DNA from: Verrucomicrobiota bacterium
Lineage (GTDB): Bacteria > Verrucomicrobiota > Verrucomicrobiia > Opitutales > Opitutaceae
Direction of reading: 5' to 3'
Length of the DNA stretch: 64,000 nucleotides
Assembly: GCA_019510185.1 (NCBI GenBank)
Contig: JAEKKV010000019.1
Location: forward strand, 1 to 64,000
Shown here: positions 45,639-54,809 of the stretch, piece by piece
How positions within the stretch are numbered: position 1 is the stretch's first letter
Layout of the letters: each line of letters starts with the position of its first letter
The notes under the pieces: model-generated
Seen by the model: the letters and a program-made list of their open reading frames with translations, nothing else
Database searches by the model: none
Told to the model about the DNA's origin: nothing
Translations under genes and position numbers: made by a program

Positions 45639-47882
45639 TCAGGCGCCTGTGTCGACTGTCACGGCGCAGGCTTTGTAACTGGGCTGGCGCGAGTGCGGAT
45701 CGAAGGAGGGGAAGGTAAGCCGGTTCACCGCGTCGAAATGCATCGGCATGAACAACTGGCCGGGCTGAACGGTGGCGGTGACCACCGCAAAGGCATCGGC
45801 CGCGCCACGTCGTGAGCGCACCACGACCGGCGCATTGTTGGCGATGCCGAGGCGGTCCGCGTCCGCAGGGTGGATTTCGACGTAGAGTGCGGTGGGCGCG
45901 AGCTTGCGCAGGACGTCGCTCTTGTTGGTGCGCGAGCCGGTGTGCCACTGGGCGGAGGAGCCGCGCCCGGTGTTGAGCAGGAAGGGATAGCTTGCATCCG
46001 TCGGCTCGGGCATGGGGCGGGGCGCGTCGAAAAGAAGACGGGCGCGTCCGTCGGGCGTGAAAAATTTACCGTCAGCGAAAAGGCGGCGCTGGTTGTCGGG
46101 CGAGGGCGTCGGGCCCCTCGTCTCGGCGGCGGCGCCCCGGCTGGCTTCGTCGGCTTCCGTCCAGGGCCACTGGATGCCACCACGTTTTTCAACGTGATCG
46201 TGATCGCGGATGCCGCTGATGTCGCAGGGCTGGCCCTTGGACAGATCCTTGAGGATTTGGAAAGCGGCGGCGGGGGTGCTCCAGCGGCGGAAGAGATCGC
46301 CGCAGCCCCAGGCTTCGGCGATCAATTTGAAGATGGCGAAATCGCTCAACGCCTGGCCGGGGGCGGCGGAGACTTTGCGGGTGAGGCCCACGCGGCGCTC
46401 GCTGTTGATGAACACGCCATCCTTCTCGCCCCAGCCGGCGGCGGGGAGCACGAGATCGGCCATTTGGGCGGTCTCGGTCGTCGCATACATGTCCTGCACG
46501 ACGAGGAAATCGAGTTTCTCGCGGAGCTGGGCGAAACGTCCTTGGTTGATCCAGGAATGGGCGGGGTTGGTGGCGATGACCCAGAGTCCCTTGATCTCCC
46601 CCGTCTCGATGGCGTCGATGATCTGGTCGTAGGCCTTGGACGGCTGGGAAGGGATGTGCGCTTCGGGGATGTCGAGGATTCGGGCCACCTCCGCGCGGTG
46701 GGCGGGCTTGGCGAAGTCGCGTCCGCCGAGCAACGAGGTGGCGTTGGCGTAGAGGCGCGAACCCATGGCGTTGCACTGGCCGGTGATGGAGTTGGCTCCG
46801 GTGCCGGGGCGGCCGATGTTACCGGTCATCAACGCGAGATTGATGATGGCCTGCGCGGTGCGGGTGGATTCGTGGCCTTGATTGACGCCCATGGTCCACC
46901 AAAAGGAAACGGCGCGGCCGCGGGCGATGATGCGGGCGAGCTGGCGGATATCGTCGGCAGCGATGCCGGTTTCCGCGGCGACACGGTCGGGCGGATAATC
47001 CGCAAGGAACGTCGCGAACTCGGCGAAGCCGGTGGTGTGCGCGTCGAGGTAGTCGCGGCGGATGCGGTTTTCCTCCACGAGCACGTGGGCGATTCCGTAG
47101 AGCAGGAAGAGGTCGCTCTTGGGACGCAGCGCGACGTGCCGGGTGGCGGCCATGGCGGTCTCGGTGCGGCGCGGATCGAGCACGATGATCTGCGGCGAAT
47201 TTTTGTTCATCATCACCCGCTGCCACATGATGGGGTGGGCGATGGCCGGGTTGGAGCCGACGAAGACGAGCACGTCGCTCTCCTCGAAATCCTGATAGGT
47301 GTAGGGCGGGGCGTCGAAGCCGAAGGCCTGCTTGTAGGCGACATGCGCGGTGGCCATGCACTGCCGTGTGTTGCTGTCGCAGTGGAGACCGCCCATGCCG
47401 AATTTGAAAAGCGCGCCGAGCAGGGCCATCTCCTCGACCGGAACCTGGCCGGTGGAGAGATAGGCGATGCTGTGAGGGCCGTGCTTTTGCTGGACGTCCT
47501 TCAAGCGGTCGGTGAACACGCGCAAGGCGGTGGACCAGCCGACGGGCTCGAGCTTGCCCGTCTGCGGATTGCGCAGGAGCGGCGTGGTGACGCGGTCGGA
47601 GGCGGCGAGCGGCGTGAGCGCCTCCCAGCCTTTCGGGCAGGCCATGCCGAGATTCACGGGGTAGGCGCCATCGGCGGAGAGATTGATCGCCTGGCCGTTC
47701 GCATCGAGATGGATGTGCAGCGAACAGCCGGTGGCGCAAAAACCGCAGACCGACCGGGTGGTGGAGACGGGCTTCAGGCGCGTGGGAACCTGCCCGAGTC
47801 CGAAGTCGGCGGGATGACGCACGAGCTCCGTCGTCATGGGACCGGTGCGGGCGTGAAGGACGTTTTCGACGAAGGTTTTCAT
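45639..47882 (-). CDS. nasA: Assimilatory nitrate reductase catalytic subunit (NasA-type)
   Basis: A 747-residue molybdopterin oxidoreductase with no Tat or Sec signal, so cytoplasmic. The N-terminal [4Fe-4S] site is Cys46, Cys49, Cys53 and Cys82 (CGFCATGC ... GMACPKGW). The TRQCMATAH motif carries the probable molybdenum-ligating cysteine. The domains follow the NapA/NasA order ([52 protein letters not shown]). It would reduce nitrate to nitrite. The C-terminal BFD [2Fe-2S] domain of Klebsiella NasA is missing, so electrons must come from a partner, probably the fused Fe-S/membrane subunit encoded 18 nt upstream. Confidence 0.93.
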   Translation of the reverse strand: MKTFVENVLHARTGPMTTELVRHPADFGLGQVPTRLKPVSTTRSVCGFCATGCSLHIHLDANGQAINLSADGAYPVNLGMACPKGWEALTPLAASDRVTTPLLRNPQTGKLEPVGWSTALRVFTDRLKDVQQKHGPHSIAYLSTGQVPVEEMALLGALFKFGMGGLHCDSNTRQCMATAHVAYKQAFGFDAPPYTYQDFEESDVLVFVGSNPAIAHPIMWQRVMMNKNSPQIIVLDPRRTETAMAATRHVALRPKSDLFLLYGIAHVLVEENRIRRDYLDAHTTGFAEFATFLADYPPDRVAAETGIAADDIRQLARIIARGRAVSFWWTMGVNQGHESTRTAQAIINLALMTGNIGRPGTGANSITGQCNAMGSRLYANATSLLGGRDFAKPAHRAEVARILDIPEAHIPSQPSKAYDQIIDAIETGEIKGLWVIATNPAHSWINQGRFAQLREKLDFLVVQDMYATTETAQMADLVLPAAGWGEKDGVFINSERRVGLTRKVSAAPGQALSDFAIFKLIAEAWGCGDLFRRWSTPAAAFQILKDLSKGQPCDISGIRDHDHVEKRGGIQWPWTEADEASRGAAAETRGPTPSPDNQRRLFADGKFFTPDGRARLLFDAPRPMPEPTDASYPFLLNTGRGSSAQWHTGSRTNKSDVLRKLAPTALYVEIHPADADRLGIANNAPVVVRSRRGAADAFAVVTATVQPGQLFMPMHFDAVNRLTFPSFDPHSRQPSYKACAVTVDTGA

Positions 47883-47900
47883 GCGGCGGAGCGAAGGTGG

Positions 47901-49526
47901 TCAGACGGCGGGCACGCCGGGCATCTTGGGCGAATCGACGGCGCGGAAAAAGAGCGTGCGCTCGGCGAGTTCGCCGAGGACGAGCCAGACGAAGGCGAGG
48001 ACCGGCTCGTGCATGATAAGGAAGGCGAGGGCGAAGCCGCCGGCGAGGAGACGTCCGCTGAGCAGCATGAGCAGCGGACCGCGCTGGAGCCGCGCCGGAT
48101 GCGAGGAGCCGCGGAGGGTGACAAGCTCAAGGGCGAGCTTGGCTGCGAGAACGGCGGCCGCCAGCACGGGGGCAGTGAACGTCAACGCCGCGACGAGCAC
48201 GGTCCCCAGCATGCGTCCGAGGCTCTGCGCAGGCCGCCAAAAGACGCGGCGGGTGTCGGCGTAGATCATGCCGGAGCAGAACACGCCGAGCAGACCGAAG
48301 ACGGCGCCAGCCCAACCGGTAAGCTGGACGATTTCCGGCAGATGGGCCCGCACCAGGGAGGGTGGCGGGGGCAGATGATCGAGGAGGCCGAACCGGACGG
48401 CGACGTAGAGGCTGAGCGGCGCGAAGGCGTGGCCGAGCACGATCGCTTCGCGACTGAGCCACGATTTGCGCAGGTTTAGGAAAACACGCCAGGCGCGGAA
48501 AGGCTGGCCGAGGTGGGCGATGCTGGCGACAAGACCGGCGAAGAAGAACGCCCAGCCCAAGCCGGCGATCCACGCGGGGACGCCCGGCAGCAAGGCGGCA
48601 ATCATCAGACCGAGGCCAAGCTGGGTGCCGGTCAGAAGGAAGATCAACGCAAGATGGGCGTGCTGCGGACGCAGGGTGTCGGCGTCGGCCGGGCGGAGAC
48701 GGGCGGGAAGCTCACGCTTGGAAACGTAGCGGGTGGTCGGCCGGGTGTAGGACGAGTCGGTTGAGCTGAGCGCGGCGAGCTGCGGGTTGGGCGCCGTGGT
48801 TTCGGAGGAGAACGTGGCGACCTTGACGATGGCGATGGCCTGGGTGGGGCAGGCCTGGACGCAGGCGGGAGCCTCACCCTCGGCGAGACGGCCGTGGCAC
48901 ATGTCGCATTTGCGGACGATGCCGAGGCGCTCGTTGTATTTGGGAACGTCGTACGGGCACTTGAGCACGCAATAGCTGCAGCCGATGCACTGGTCATCGA
49001 GGTGGCGGACGATGCCGGTGACCGGATCCTTCTCATAGGCGAGGACGGGGCAGCCGTTGAGGCAGGCGGGATCGGCGCAGTGGTGGCAGGCGGTGGTGAC
49101 GGTCTGCTGAAACGGATGGTCGGGGGCGCCGCCGAGGACGAGGCCGACGTCGCGCCAGGTTTCGTTTTCGTCGAGTCCGTTGAGCGAATGGCAGCCGGCG
49201 ACGCAGGCCTTGCAACCGGAACAGGCGTCGAGATCGACCTCGAAGGCGTATTGCTCGCCGGGGCCGGGGGCGGTGAGCGGGATCAGGTCACGAAAACGTT
49301 CGCCGCGAAAGGCGGCGGGTTGCACCTCGTGGATGGCGGCGGCGCGGGCGGCGGGCGTCTGCAACCGCTGCTGGTCGGCGAGGAGTTCGGCAAGAAAGGT
49401 CTGAAGGGATTCGGGCTGGGTGAACGAGGGCGCAAACGGGGCGCGGGGCTCGCCGTTGACGGGAAAGGGCGTGATGTCGGGAACGCCGCGTCCATCCGAG
49501 GAGCCGACGGGAGACTCAGTAGACAT
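47901..49526 (-). CDS. Fused four-cluster ferredoxin and DmsC-like membrane anchor
   Basis: A 541-residue fusion. Residues 95-235 form a DmsB-like ferredoxin with four cysteine groups (CSGCKACVAGC, CHHCADPACLNGC, CIGCSYCVLKCPY and CDMCHGRL with ACVQACPT), able to hold four [4Fe-4S] clusters. Residues 285-541 have about eight hydrophobic helices resembling the DmsC/YnfH anchor that oxidises menaquinol in DMSO reductase. The first 90 residues are of unknown fold. No signal peptide is present. Its place between nasA and the flavoprotein gene suggests it passes quinol electrons to NasA at the inner face of the membrane; this is inference. It overlaps the flavoprotein gene by 11 nt. Confidence 0.88.
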   Translation of the reverse strand: MSTESPVGSSDGRGVPDITPFPVNGEPRAPFAPSFTQPESLQTFLAELLADQQRLQTPAARAAAIHEVQPAAFRGERFRDLIPLTAPGPGEQYAFEVDLDACSGCKACVAGCHSLNGLDENETWRDVGLVLGGAPDHPFQQTVTTACHHCADPACLNGCPVLAYEKDPVTGIVRHLDDQCIGCSYCVLKCPYDVPKYNERLGIVRKCDMCHGRLAEGEAPACVQACPTQAIAIVKVATFSSETTAPNPQLAALSSTDSSYTRPTTRYVSKRELPARLRPADADTLRPQHAHLALIFLLTGTQLGLGLMIAALLPGVPAWIAGLGWAFFFAGLVASIAHLGQPFRAWRVFLNLRKSWLSREAIVLGHAFAPLSLYVAVRFGLLDHLPPPPSLVRAHLPEIVQLTGWAGAVFGLLGVFCSGMIYADTRRVFWRPAQSLGRMLGTVLVAALTFTAPVLAAAVLAAKLALELVTLRGSSHPARLQRGPLLMLLSGRLLAGGFALAFLIMHEPVLAFVWLVLGELAERTLFFRAVDSPKMPGVPAV

Positions 49527-51207
49527 CGCGCTGGTAACGTTTGGCGGCTTTCAAGGCCTGGACGTAGGCGGCGGCTTCCTCGGCGGATTTGCCGCCGGCG
49601 GTCTGAATCACGGTGTGCAAGGCGGCGTCCACGTCCTTGGCCATGCGGCTGGCGTCACCGCAGACGTAGAAGCAGGCGCCGGCCTCGAGCCAGGCGTAGA
49701 GCTCGGCGGCGGCCTCGAGCATGCGGTTCTGGACGTAGATTTTTTCCTTTTGATCGCGGGAGAAGGCGAGGTCGAGGCGGGTGAGCAGGCCGGATTGCTG
49801 CATCGCGGCGAGTTCTTCGCGGTAAAGGAAATCGGTCTCGGCACGTTGGTCGCCGAAGAAGAGCCAGTTCTTTCCCTTGGCGCCGGAGGCGGCGCGTTCT
49901 TCAAGAAACGCACGGAAAGGGGCGATGCCGGTGCCGGGGCCGACCATGATCATGGGCGTGTCGCCTTGCGCAGGCGGACGGAAAGCTTTGTTGCTGTGAA
50001 CGAACACGCCGGCGGTGCCGTGGGCGAGGGCGCGTTCGGCGAGGTAGGTCGAGCACACGCCTTTGCGCGCGCGGCCGTGCACGTCGTAACGGACCGCGCC
50101 GACGGTGAGGTGCACCTGGCCGGGATGAGCTTTGGGCGAGGAGGAGATGGAGTAGAGCCGCGGCTGGAGTTTTTTGAGGGCGGCGACGAAGGCGGCGGGC
50201 GCGGGGCGTTTGTCCGGGTGGGCCAGCAGAACGTCGATGACGTGGTGCAGTTCGGGCCGGGCGGTTGCGCCGAGGAGGGCGAGGAGTTCGGCGGAGGGTT
50301 TGCCGAGATCGAATTGTGCGGTGAGCGCGGTGCGCAGCGAGAGTTCGCCGGCGGCCGTCGGCACGGCTTCCTCGCCGTCGCAGCCGAGGGCGGCGAGGAT
50401 GTGCGAAACGTGCTCGGGGCAGTTGTGCGGGAGGACGCCGAGGGCGTCGCCGGCTTCATACACGAGTCCGGAACCTTCGAGGGAAAACTCGACGTGGTTG
50501 ACCTCCTTGGCGGAGCCGGTGCCGTTGAGATTGCGCACAGTGAGGACAGGCGCGGAGAAGGGATTTTTCTTGGAGTATTCGACGGGCGCGCCGGTGGCGG
50601 GAGTTGATTCCGCGGCGGGGGCCGCGGTGGCGCTGCCGAGGGCGGAGAGACTGGCGTCGAGCCAGGTGGTGAAACTGGTCTCGTAATCGAGATCGCAGTC
50701 GGTGCGGGGCGCGATGCGCTGACCGCCGAGTTTTTCCAGGCGGGTGTCGAAATCTTTTCCGCATTGGCAGAACGCGGTGTAGTTCGTGTCGCCGAGGGAG
50801 CACACGCTGAAGCGGAGGCTGGAGAGCGCGGGAGCATCGGCGGCGGCGAGGGCGGCATGGAGCGTCTTGGCGTTGTCGGGCGGTTCGCCGTCGCCGTAGG
50901 TGCTGGTGATGACAAGGACGTTTTTCTCCTGCGAAAGCTGGGCGGCGGTGGTCGCGGCCATGTCGAGCACGGTGGCGGCGAAGCCGCGTTTTCCGGCTTC
51001 CTTGGCGGCCTGCTTGGCGAGCGTCTCGGCGGTACCGGTCTGCGTGCCGAAGAGAATGGTCAGCGGCGTGAGCGCGGCGGCGGGGGCGCCGGCGGACTGG
51101 GGGGCGGCGCTGCGGGAGAAGATGCCGGCGAGAAAGCCGTTGAGCCAGGCGCGTTGTTCCGGGGAAAAGGGCGCGTTGTCGGGAATGAGCGGGACGATGG
51201 CGGTCAT
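49516..51207 (-). CDS. CysJ-like NADPH diflavin reductase
   Basis: About 563 residues from the ATG at 51207. The protein has a flavodoxin domain binding FMN (ILFGTQTGTAETLAKQAAKE, residues 50-190), an FAD-binding ferredoxin-reductase domain (PRLYSISSSPKAHPGQVHL, GVCSTYLAER) and an NADPH domain (MIMVGPGTGIAPFRAFLEERA, ending in RYQRDVY). That is the order of sulfite-reductase flavoprotein CysJ. The N-terminus APFSPEQRAWLNGFLAGIF resembles the CysJ segment used to contact the hemoprotein and matches the NirA N-terminus. It probably delivers NADPH electrons to NirA. Start and nirA stop overlap by 4 nt. The frame is open further upstream, inside nirA, but encodes nothing related. Confidence 0.9.
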   Translation of the reverse strand: MTAIVPLIPDNAPFSPEQRAWLNGFLAGIFSRSAAPQSAGAPAAALTPLTILFGTQTGTAETLAKQAAKEAGKRGFAATVLDMAATTAAQLSQEKNVLVITSTYGDGEPPDNAKTLHAALAAADAPALSSLRFSVCSLGDTNYTAFCQCGKDFDTRLEKLGGQRIAPRTDCDLDYETSFTTWLDASLSALGSATAAPAAESTPATGAPVEYSKKNPFSAPVLTVRNLNGTGSAKEVNHVEFSLEGSGLVYEAGDALGVLPHNCPEHVSHILAALGCDGEEAVPTAAGELSLRTALTAQFDLGKPSAELLALLGATARPELHHVIDVLLAHPDKRPAPAAFVAALKKLQPRLYSISSSPKAHPGQVHLTVGAVRYDVHGRARKGVCSTYLAERALAHGTAGVFVHSNKAFRPPAQGDTPMIMVGPGTGIAPFRAFLEERAASGAKGKNWLFFGDQRAETDFLYREELAAMQQSGLLTRLDLAFSRDQKEKIYVQNRMLEAAAELYAWLEAGACFYVCGDASRMAKDVDAALHTVIQTAGGKSAEEAAAYVQALKAAKRYQRDVY

Positions 51208-53006
51208 GCGGAAAGGGATTCTTGCAGTTCTTTGACGGACTGGCGGCGGGTCCACTGGACGAAGGTCTCGCCGCGGGCGCGGCGGGTGTCGTAGGTGCGC
51301 AGGATTTTTTCGACGAGGGCGGGGATGTCGACGGCGCCGACGCCGCGGAAGATTTCGCGGGCGATGCCTTGCTCGTTGTCCATGCCGCCACCGAGAACGA
51401 TGTGGAAACCCTCGGTGCCGTCGGGGAGCTTGGCGCCGACGAAACCGATGTCGCCGCAGTAGTGCTGGGCGCAGCTGTTGGGGCAGCCGGTGAAGTGAAG
51501 ATTGACGGGCTGCTCCAGATTCAGACCGCAGCTGGCGAGGTGTTTCGTGAGCACGAGGGCGTGGCCCTTGGTGTCGGCGGCGGCGTATTTGCAGCCGCGG
51601 TTGCCGGTGCAGGCGATGATGCCGCCGGTGGTGCTGGCGGCTTCGGTGTAGAACCCGATGCGCTGGACTTGGCGGGTGACGGTGGAGACGAACGAATCCG
51701 TCACGTGCGGGATGATGAGGCTTTGCCAGACGGTGAGGCGGATCTCGCCCTTGCCGTAGTGTTCGGCGAGTTCGGCGATCTGGTGCATTTGCTTCGCCTT
51801 CATGCGGCCGACCGGAACGCCGATGCCGATGGAATTGAGTCCGCGCTGGGACTGACGGGCGGCGCCGAGCCAGCCGTGCTTGATCACGGGGCGGCGCGGT
51901 TCGCAGGCCGCGAGCGGCAGGCGGCCGAGGGGGAAGGCGAGTTTCTTCTGCGTCTCGGCGATGAATTTGTCGAAGCCCCACTTTTCCAGGAGGTATTTGA
52001 GGCGGGATTTTTTGCGGTTGGTGCGGTCGCCGTTTTCGGCGAAGACGCGCAGCATCGCGGCGGAGACGGCGACGGCCTCGGCGGGCTTGATGAGCAGGCC
52101 GGTGTCGCGGGCGAAGTCGCCGTGGCCGCTGATGCCGCCGAGGTGCACGCGGAAATAGATTCCCGGTTCGCAGGCGGGCAGGCCGGGGCCGCCTTGGGCG
52201 AGGGATTTTTCGGTGACGCGAACGGCGAAGAAGCCGATGTCGTTGGTATCGACGGCGGCGCTCAGGCTGCCGCCATTGTCGAAGGCGATGTTGAACTTGC
52301 GCGGCAGGCCGTAGAGATCGCGCTGGTTGAGAATGTAATGATGGATGCCTTTGGCAAAGGGGCGCACATCGATGAGCTCGTCGGGATCGAAGCCGCTGTT
52401 GGGCGAGGCGGTGACGTTGCGAACGTTGTCGGCGCCGGAGCCGCGGGAGGTGAGACCGAGGTCCTGCACGCGGGTGAGGACTTTGATGAGATCGCGGGGC
52501 TTGAGTTCGCGGAGCTGGAAATTGCCGCGCGTGGTGATGTCGGCGAAACCGTTGCCGAGATCGGAGGCCAGATCGGCGAGGCCGTGGAGCTGATGGGCGG
52601 TGAGCTCGCAGGCGGGAATGCGCAGGCGGATCATGAAGCTGTCCTGCGCCGGGGCGACGTAGAACAGACCGTGGGTTTTAAAACGATAGGTGTTTTCCGC
52701 GTCGGGAAACTTGTCCGCGTCGGCATGGGCGATGAGGCGCTCCCAAGCGTCGAGAGGATCCTCGTCGTGTTTCCAGCGCTCTTCCTTGCAGAGGTCGGCG
52801 AGGGGCGTTCCGAAAACGGTGTCCTCGGCGGGCGGAGCCGCCAGATTGCCCGTGGCGGCGCCGGCGGAATTCGCGGTGATCTGGCCGGCCGCAGTGTGGC
52901 CGGTGAACGGAAATTGTCCGGATGCGGCGACGCCGGCCATGAAGCCCTGAAGGTATTCCTTTTGGGCAGGCGAGAAGGGCTGGGTGGTGGTCGAAATATC
53001 GGTCAT
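51204..53006 (-). CDS. nirA: Siroheme nitrite (or sulfite) reductase, NirA type
   Basis: A 600-residue siroheme/[4Fe-4S] reductase. The cluster/siroheme ligands are CTGNRGC (CX5C) and GCPNSC (CX3C); ferredoxin-like half repeats lie on both sides (FMIRLRIPACELTAHQL, TTRGNFQLRELKPRDL, GIGVPVGRMKAKQM). It reduces nitrite to ammonium with six electrons; sulfite reduction is possible but the nitrate context favours nitrite. The N-terminus QPFSPAQKEYLQGFMAGVA resembles that of the downstream flavoprotein. About 85 residues precede the first catalytic half and are longer than in plant-type NiR. First gene of the six-gene reductase operon. Confidence 0.92.
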   Translation of the reverse strand: MTDISTTTQPFSPAQKEYLQGFMAGVAASGQFPFTGHTAAGQITANSAGAATGNLAAPPAEDTVFGTPLADLCKEERWKHDEDPLDAWERLIAHADADKFPDAENTYRFKTHGLFYVAPAQDSFMIRLRIPACELTAHQLHGLADLASDLGNGFADITTRGNFQLRELKPRDLIKVLTRVQDLGLTSRGSGADNVRNVTASPNSGFDPDELIDVRPFAKGIHHYILNQRDLYGLPRKFNIAFDNGGSLSAAVDTNDIGFFAVRVTEKSLAQGGPGLPACEPGIYFRVHLGGISGHGDFARDTGLLIKPAEAVAVSAAMLRVFAENGDRTNRKKSRLKYLLEKWGFDKFIAETQKKLAFPLGRLPLAACEPRRPVIKHGWLGAARQSQRGLNSIGIGVPVGRMKAKQMHQIAELAEHYGKGEIRLTVWQSLIIPHVTDSFVSTVTRQVQRIGFYTEAASTTGGIIACTGNRGCKYAAADTKGHALVLTKHLASCGLNLEQPVNLHFTGCPNSCAQHYCGDIGFVGAKLPDGTEGFHIVLGGGMDNEQGIAREIFRGVGAVDIPALVEKILRTYDTRRARGETFVQWTRRQSVKELQESLSA

Positions 53007-53052
53007 GGACGGCAGGAATCATTTAGCAGTCTTGATGCCGTGAAATCTTTTT

Positions 53053-53067
53053 GATCAATTAATGATC
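53053..53067. promoter_or_regulatory. Dyad in the nirA upstream region
   Basis: GATCA-N5-TGATC forms a perfect 5-5-5 inverted repeat, 47 nt before the nirA start, in an AT-rich 96-nt spacer that probably holds the operon promoter. It could be an operator; the factor is unknown. Confidence 0.4.
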
Positions 53068-53102
53068 TGAATACTTTTAAGCATTTTGATTAAACTTGGT
53101 CA

Positions 53103-54755
53103 TCATTGACGGTGCCTTAGGATATAGAGGAGAAAGGCCAAGTTGCTTATTAAGAGAATAACGCAAAGTGACTTGTACAATAGCACCGGATTGCGTTCGA
53201 GGAGCGGGGCGTCTTGCCGGTGGTAGGCTCTTACGTTCTCGGGATGGTCAAAGTCGTAGGCGATTTCGGAGAAGTTTTGGTACCGGTGTTCGATGGTGGG
53301 AGCCAGCGAGTGCAGGAGGATGGATTCGAGCCAGGGCGGGATGGCGGGATTCAGGCGGGTGGGGCGTTTCGGAGCTGTTTCAAACCGTGGAGTTTGGAAG
53401 CGTTCGATTTCGCCATACGGGTACGTTTGGGTGAGGGCTTCGTACAGGGTGACGCCAATGGCGAAAATTTCGGAGCGTTCGGAGAGGGCGGCGCCATGAA
53501 AGCGCTCCGGTGCGAGGTAACTGGGCGTACCTGCCCGCGACGTGACGGAAAACACCTCGGCCGCGCTGCCCAGGTCGATCAATTGGTACTTGGGGCGAAA
53601 TTCGTTGCCGAGTACAAGGATGTTGTCGGGCTTGAGATCGCCATGGGCGAGATCCCGCGTGAGTAAAAACTGGCCCGCCCGCAGCAGAAAGCGCCCGAGT
53701 TCGACCGCGTCCTCGACCCGGATGGGACCTTTTTGGAGCACTTCCCGCAAGGTGGGCGCCTCGACAAAATCCATCGCATAATAACGCAGGCTGCCCTCGG
53801 CGGGGGTGAAAGCGCGGACAAAATCCGGCGAATCAATCCGGGTCGCCTGCCAGAGTTCGCGGATGAAAGCGTCGCGGCGGATCTCGTCGTCGCGTGCCTC
53901 AAGCGAAGGAAACTTAAGCACATGGCGGATGCCGTCCGCTTTTTCCGCGAGCCAGACGCGATCGCCTTCCTGCAAGGGACGCACGAGGCGATAGTCGTCC
54001 ACCAAATCGCCGGCATGGAGAGCGGAGAGCACTTCGAGTGGCCGATGCTGGCTTTCGCCCGTCCAGCCGCGGTGAACAATATCGAGCACGATGGCGCTGG
54101 CATCGTCGCGCAGTTCGGGGTGTTCCTCGGTGGCTTCGTGGGCCGCGGTCACGAGGGAGCGCGCCGTCGCGCGACGGGCAAGCAAGGCGGCGAGTTTTTC
54201 GTCGGAAAGCACGGTGCTGACGCCGTCGGAGCAGAGCAGCACAAGATCGCCGTCTTCGATGTCGGTTTCAAACGCAGCGGGCTCGACGCCGGCCTCAAGG
54301 CCGACGGCGCGGGTGAGCACATGCTGAAAGCCGGCCTGGGCCATCGCATGATTTTGTGAAAGCAGTGTCAGCGTGCCTTGCCGCCAGAGGTAAACGGGGG
54401 AGTCGCCGACATTGATCCCGTAGAGCCGGCCGTTTTCGATCACCACGACGCTCAGGGTGCAGAGCAGCTCCGGGGTTTCATGGCGGAGCAGCGATTCCTG
54501 ATGGAAGACGCGGTTGATCTGGGTGACGAATTCGGTGAGCGCGCGCCGGGGGCTCCAAGCCTGGGGCCGGGCCAGGTAATAATCGCCCATCATGTCCACG
54601 GCCCGGCGGGCGGCGGTGCCGCCTTCCTTACTCGAGCCGAGGCCATCGGCGAGTACGGCGATAACGCGTCCGTCGCGCTGTTGCACGCGGAACGCGTCTT
54701 CGGACTCGCCGCCGGCCTTGCTCGGCAGACCGTGGGTGGTGCTGGAAAGCTTCAT
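53103..54755 (-). CDS. PP2C phosphatase-Ser/Thr kinase fusion with C-terminal membrane anchor
   Basis: A 550-residue bifunctional protein. Residues 1-235 are a PP2C phosphatase (VLADGLGSSKEGGTAA, NVGDSPVYLWRQG, LLCSDGVSTVL, RDDASAIVLDI). Residues 255-510 are a kinase: the lysine strand RHVLKFPS, a catalytic loop HGDLKPDN (HGD instead of HRD), metal motif LIDLGSA (DLG instead of DFG), and GTPSYLAPERF. The glycine loop is weak. A final hydrophobic helix (LCVILLISNLAFLLYIL) anchors it with both domains in the cytoplasm. Fusions of this kind are known beside nitrate-assimilation genes in Pseudomonas. It lies between narK and nirA, 54 nt from narK. Confidence 0.9.
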   Translation of the reverse strand: MKLSSTTHGLPSKAGGESEDAFRVQQRDGRVIAVLADGLGSSKEGGTAARRAVDMMGDYYLARPQAWSPRRALTEFVTQINRVFHQESLLRHETPELLCTLSVVVIENGRLYGINVGDSPVYLWRQGTLTLLSQNHAMAQAGFQHVLTRAVGLEAGVEPAAFETDIEDGDLVLLCSDGVSTVLSDEKLAALLARRATARSLVTAAHEATEEHPELRDDASAIVLDIVHRGWTGESQHRPLEVLSALHAGDLVDDYRLVRPLQEGDRVWLAEKADGIRHVLKFPSLEARDDEIRRDAFIRELWQATRIDSPDFVRAFTPAEGSLRYYAMDFVEAPTLREVLQKGPIRVEDAVELGRFLLRAGQFLLTRDLAHGDLKPDNILVLGNEFRPKYQLIDLGSAAEVFSVTSRAGTPSYLAPERFHGAALSERSEIFAIGVTLYEALTQTYPYGEIERFQTPRFETAPKRPTRLNPAIPPWLESILLHSLAPTIEHRYQNFSEIAYDFDHPENVRAYHRQDAPLLERNPVLLYKSLCVILLISNLAFLLYILRHRQ

Positions 54756-54809
54756 GTGACGTCCATGACCGGATCGCGATTCTTTCGCAATCCGGCGTCA
54801 GGGAAGCGG

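Noticed and set aside
45870..48479. An 869-codon open frame on the plus strand opposite nasA and its Fe-S partner
   Set aside because: It is antisense to well-conserved genes and its translation is low-complexity (Gly/Ala/Glu/Val-rich), typical of GC-rich antisense frames.
49516..51981. An 821-residue version of the diflavin reductase
   Set aside because: The extra N-terminal part lies in another frame of nirA and has no homology; the ATG at 51207 gives the family-like N-terminus.
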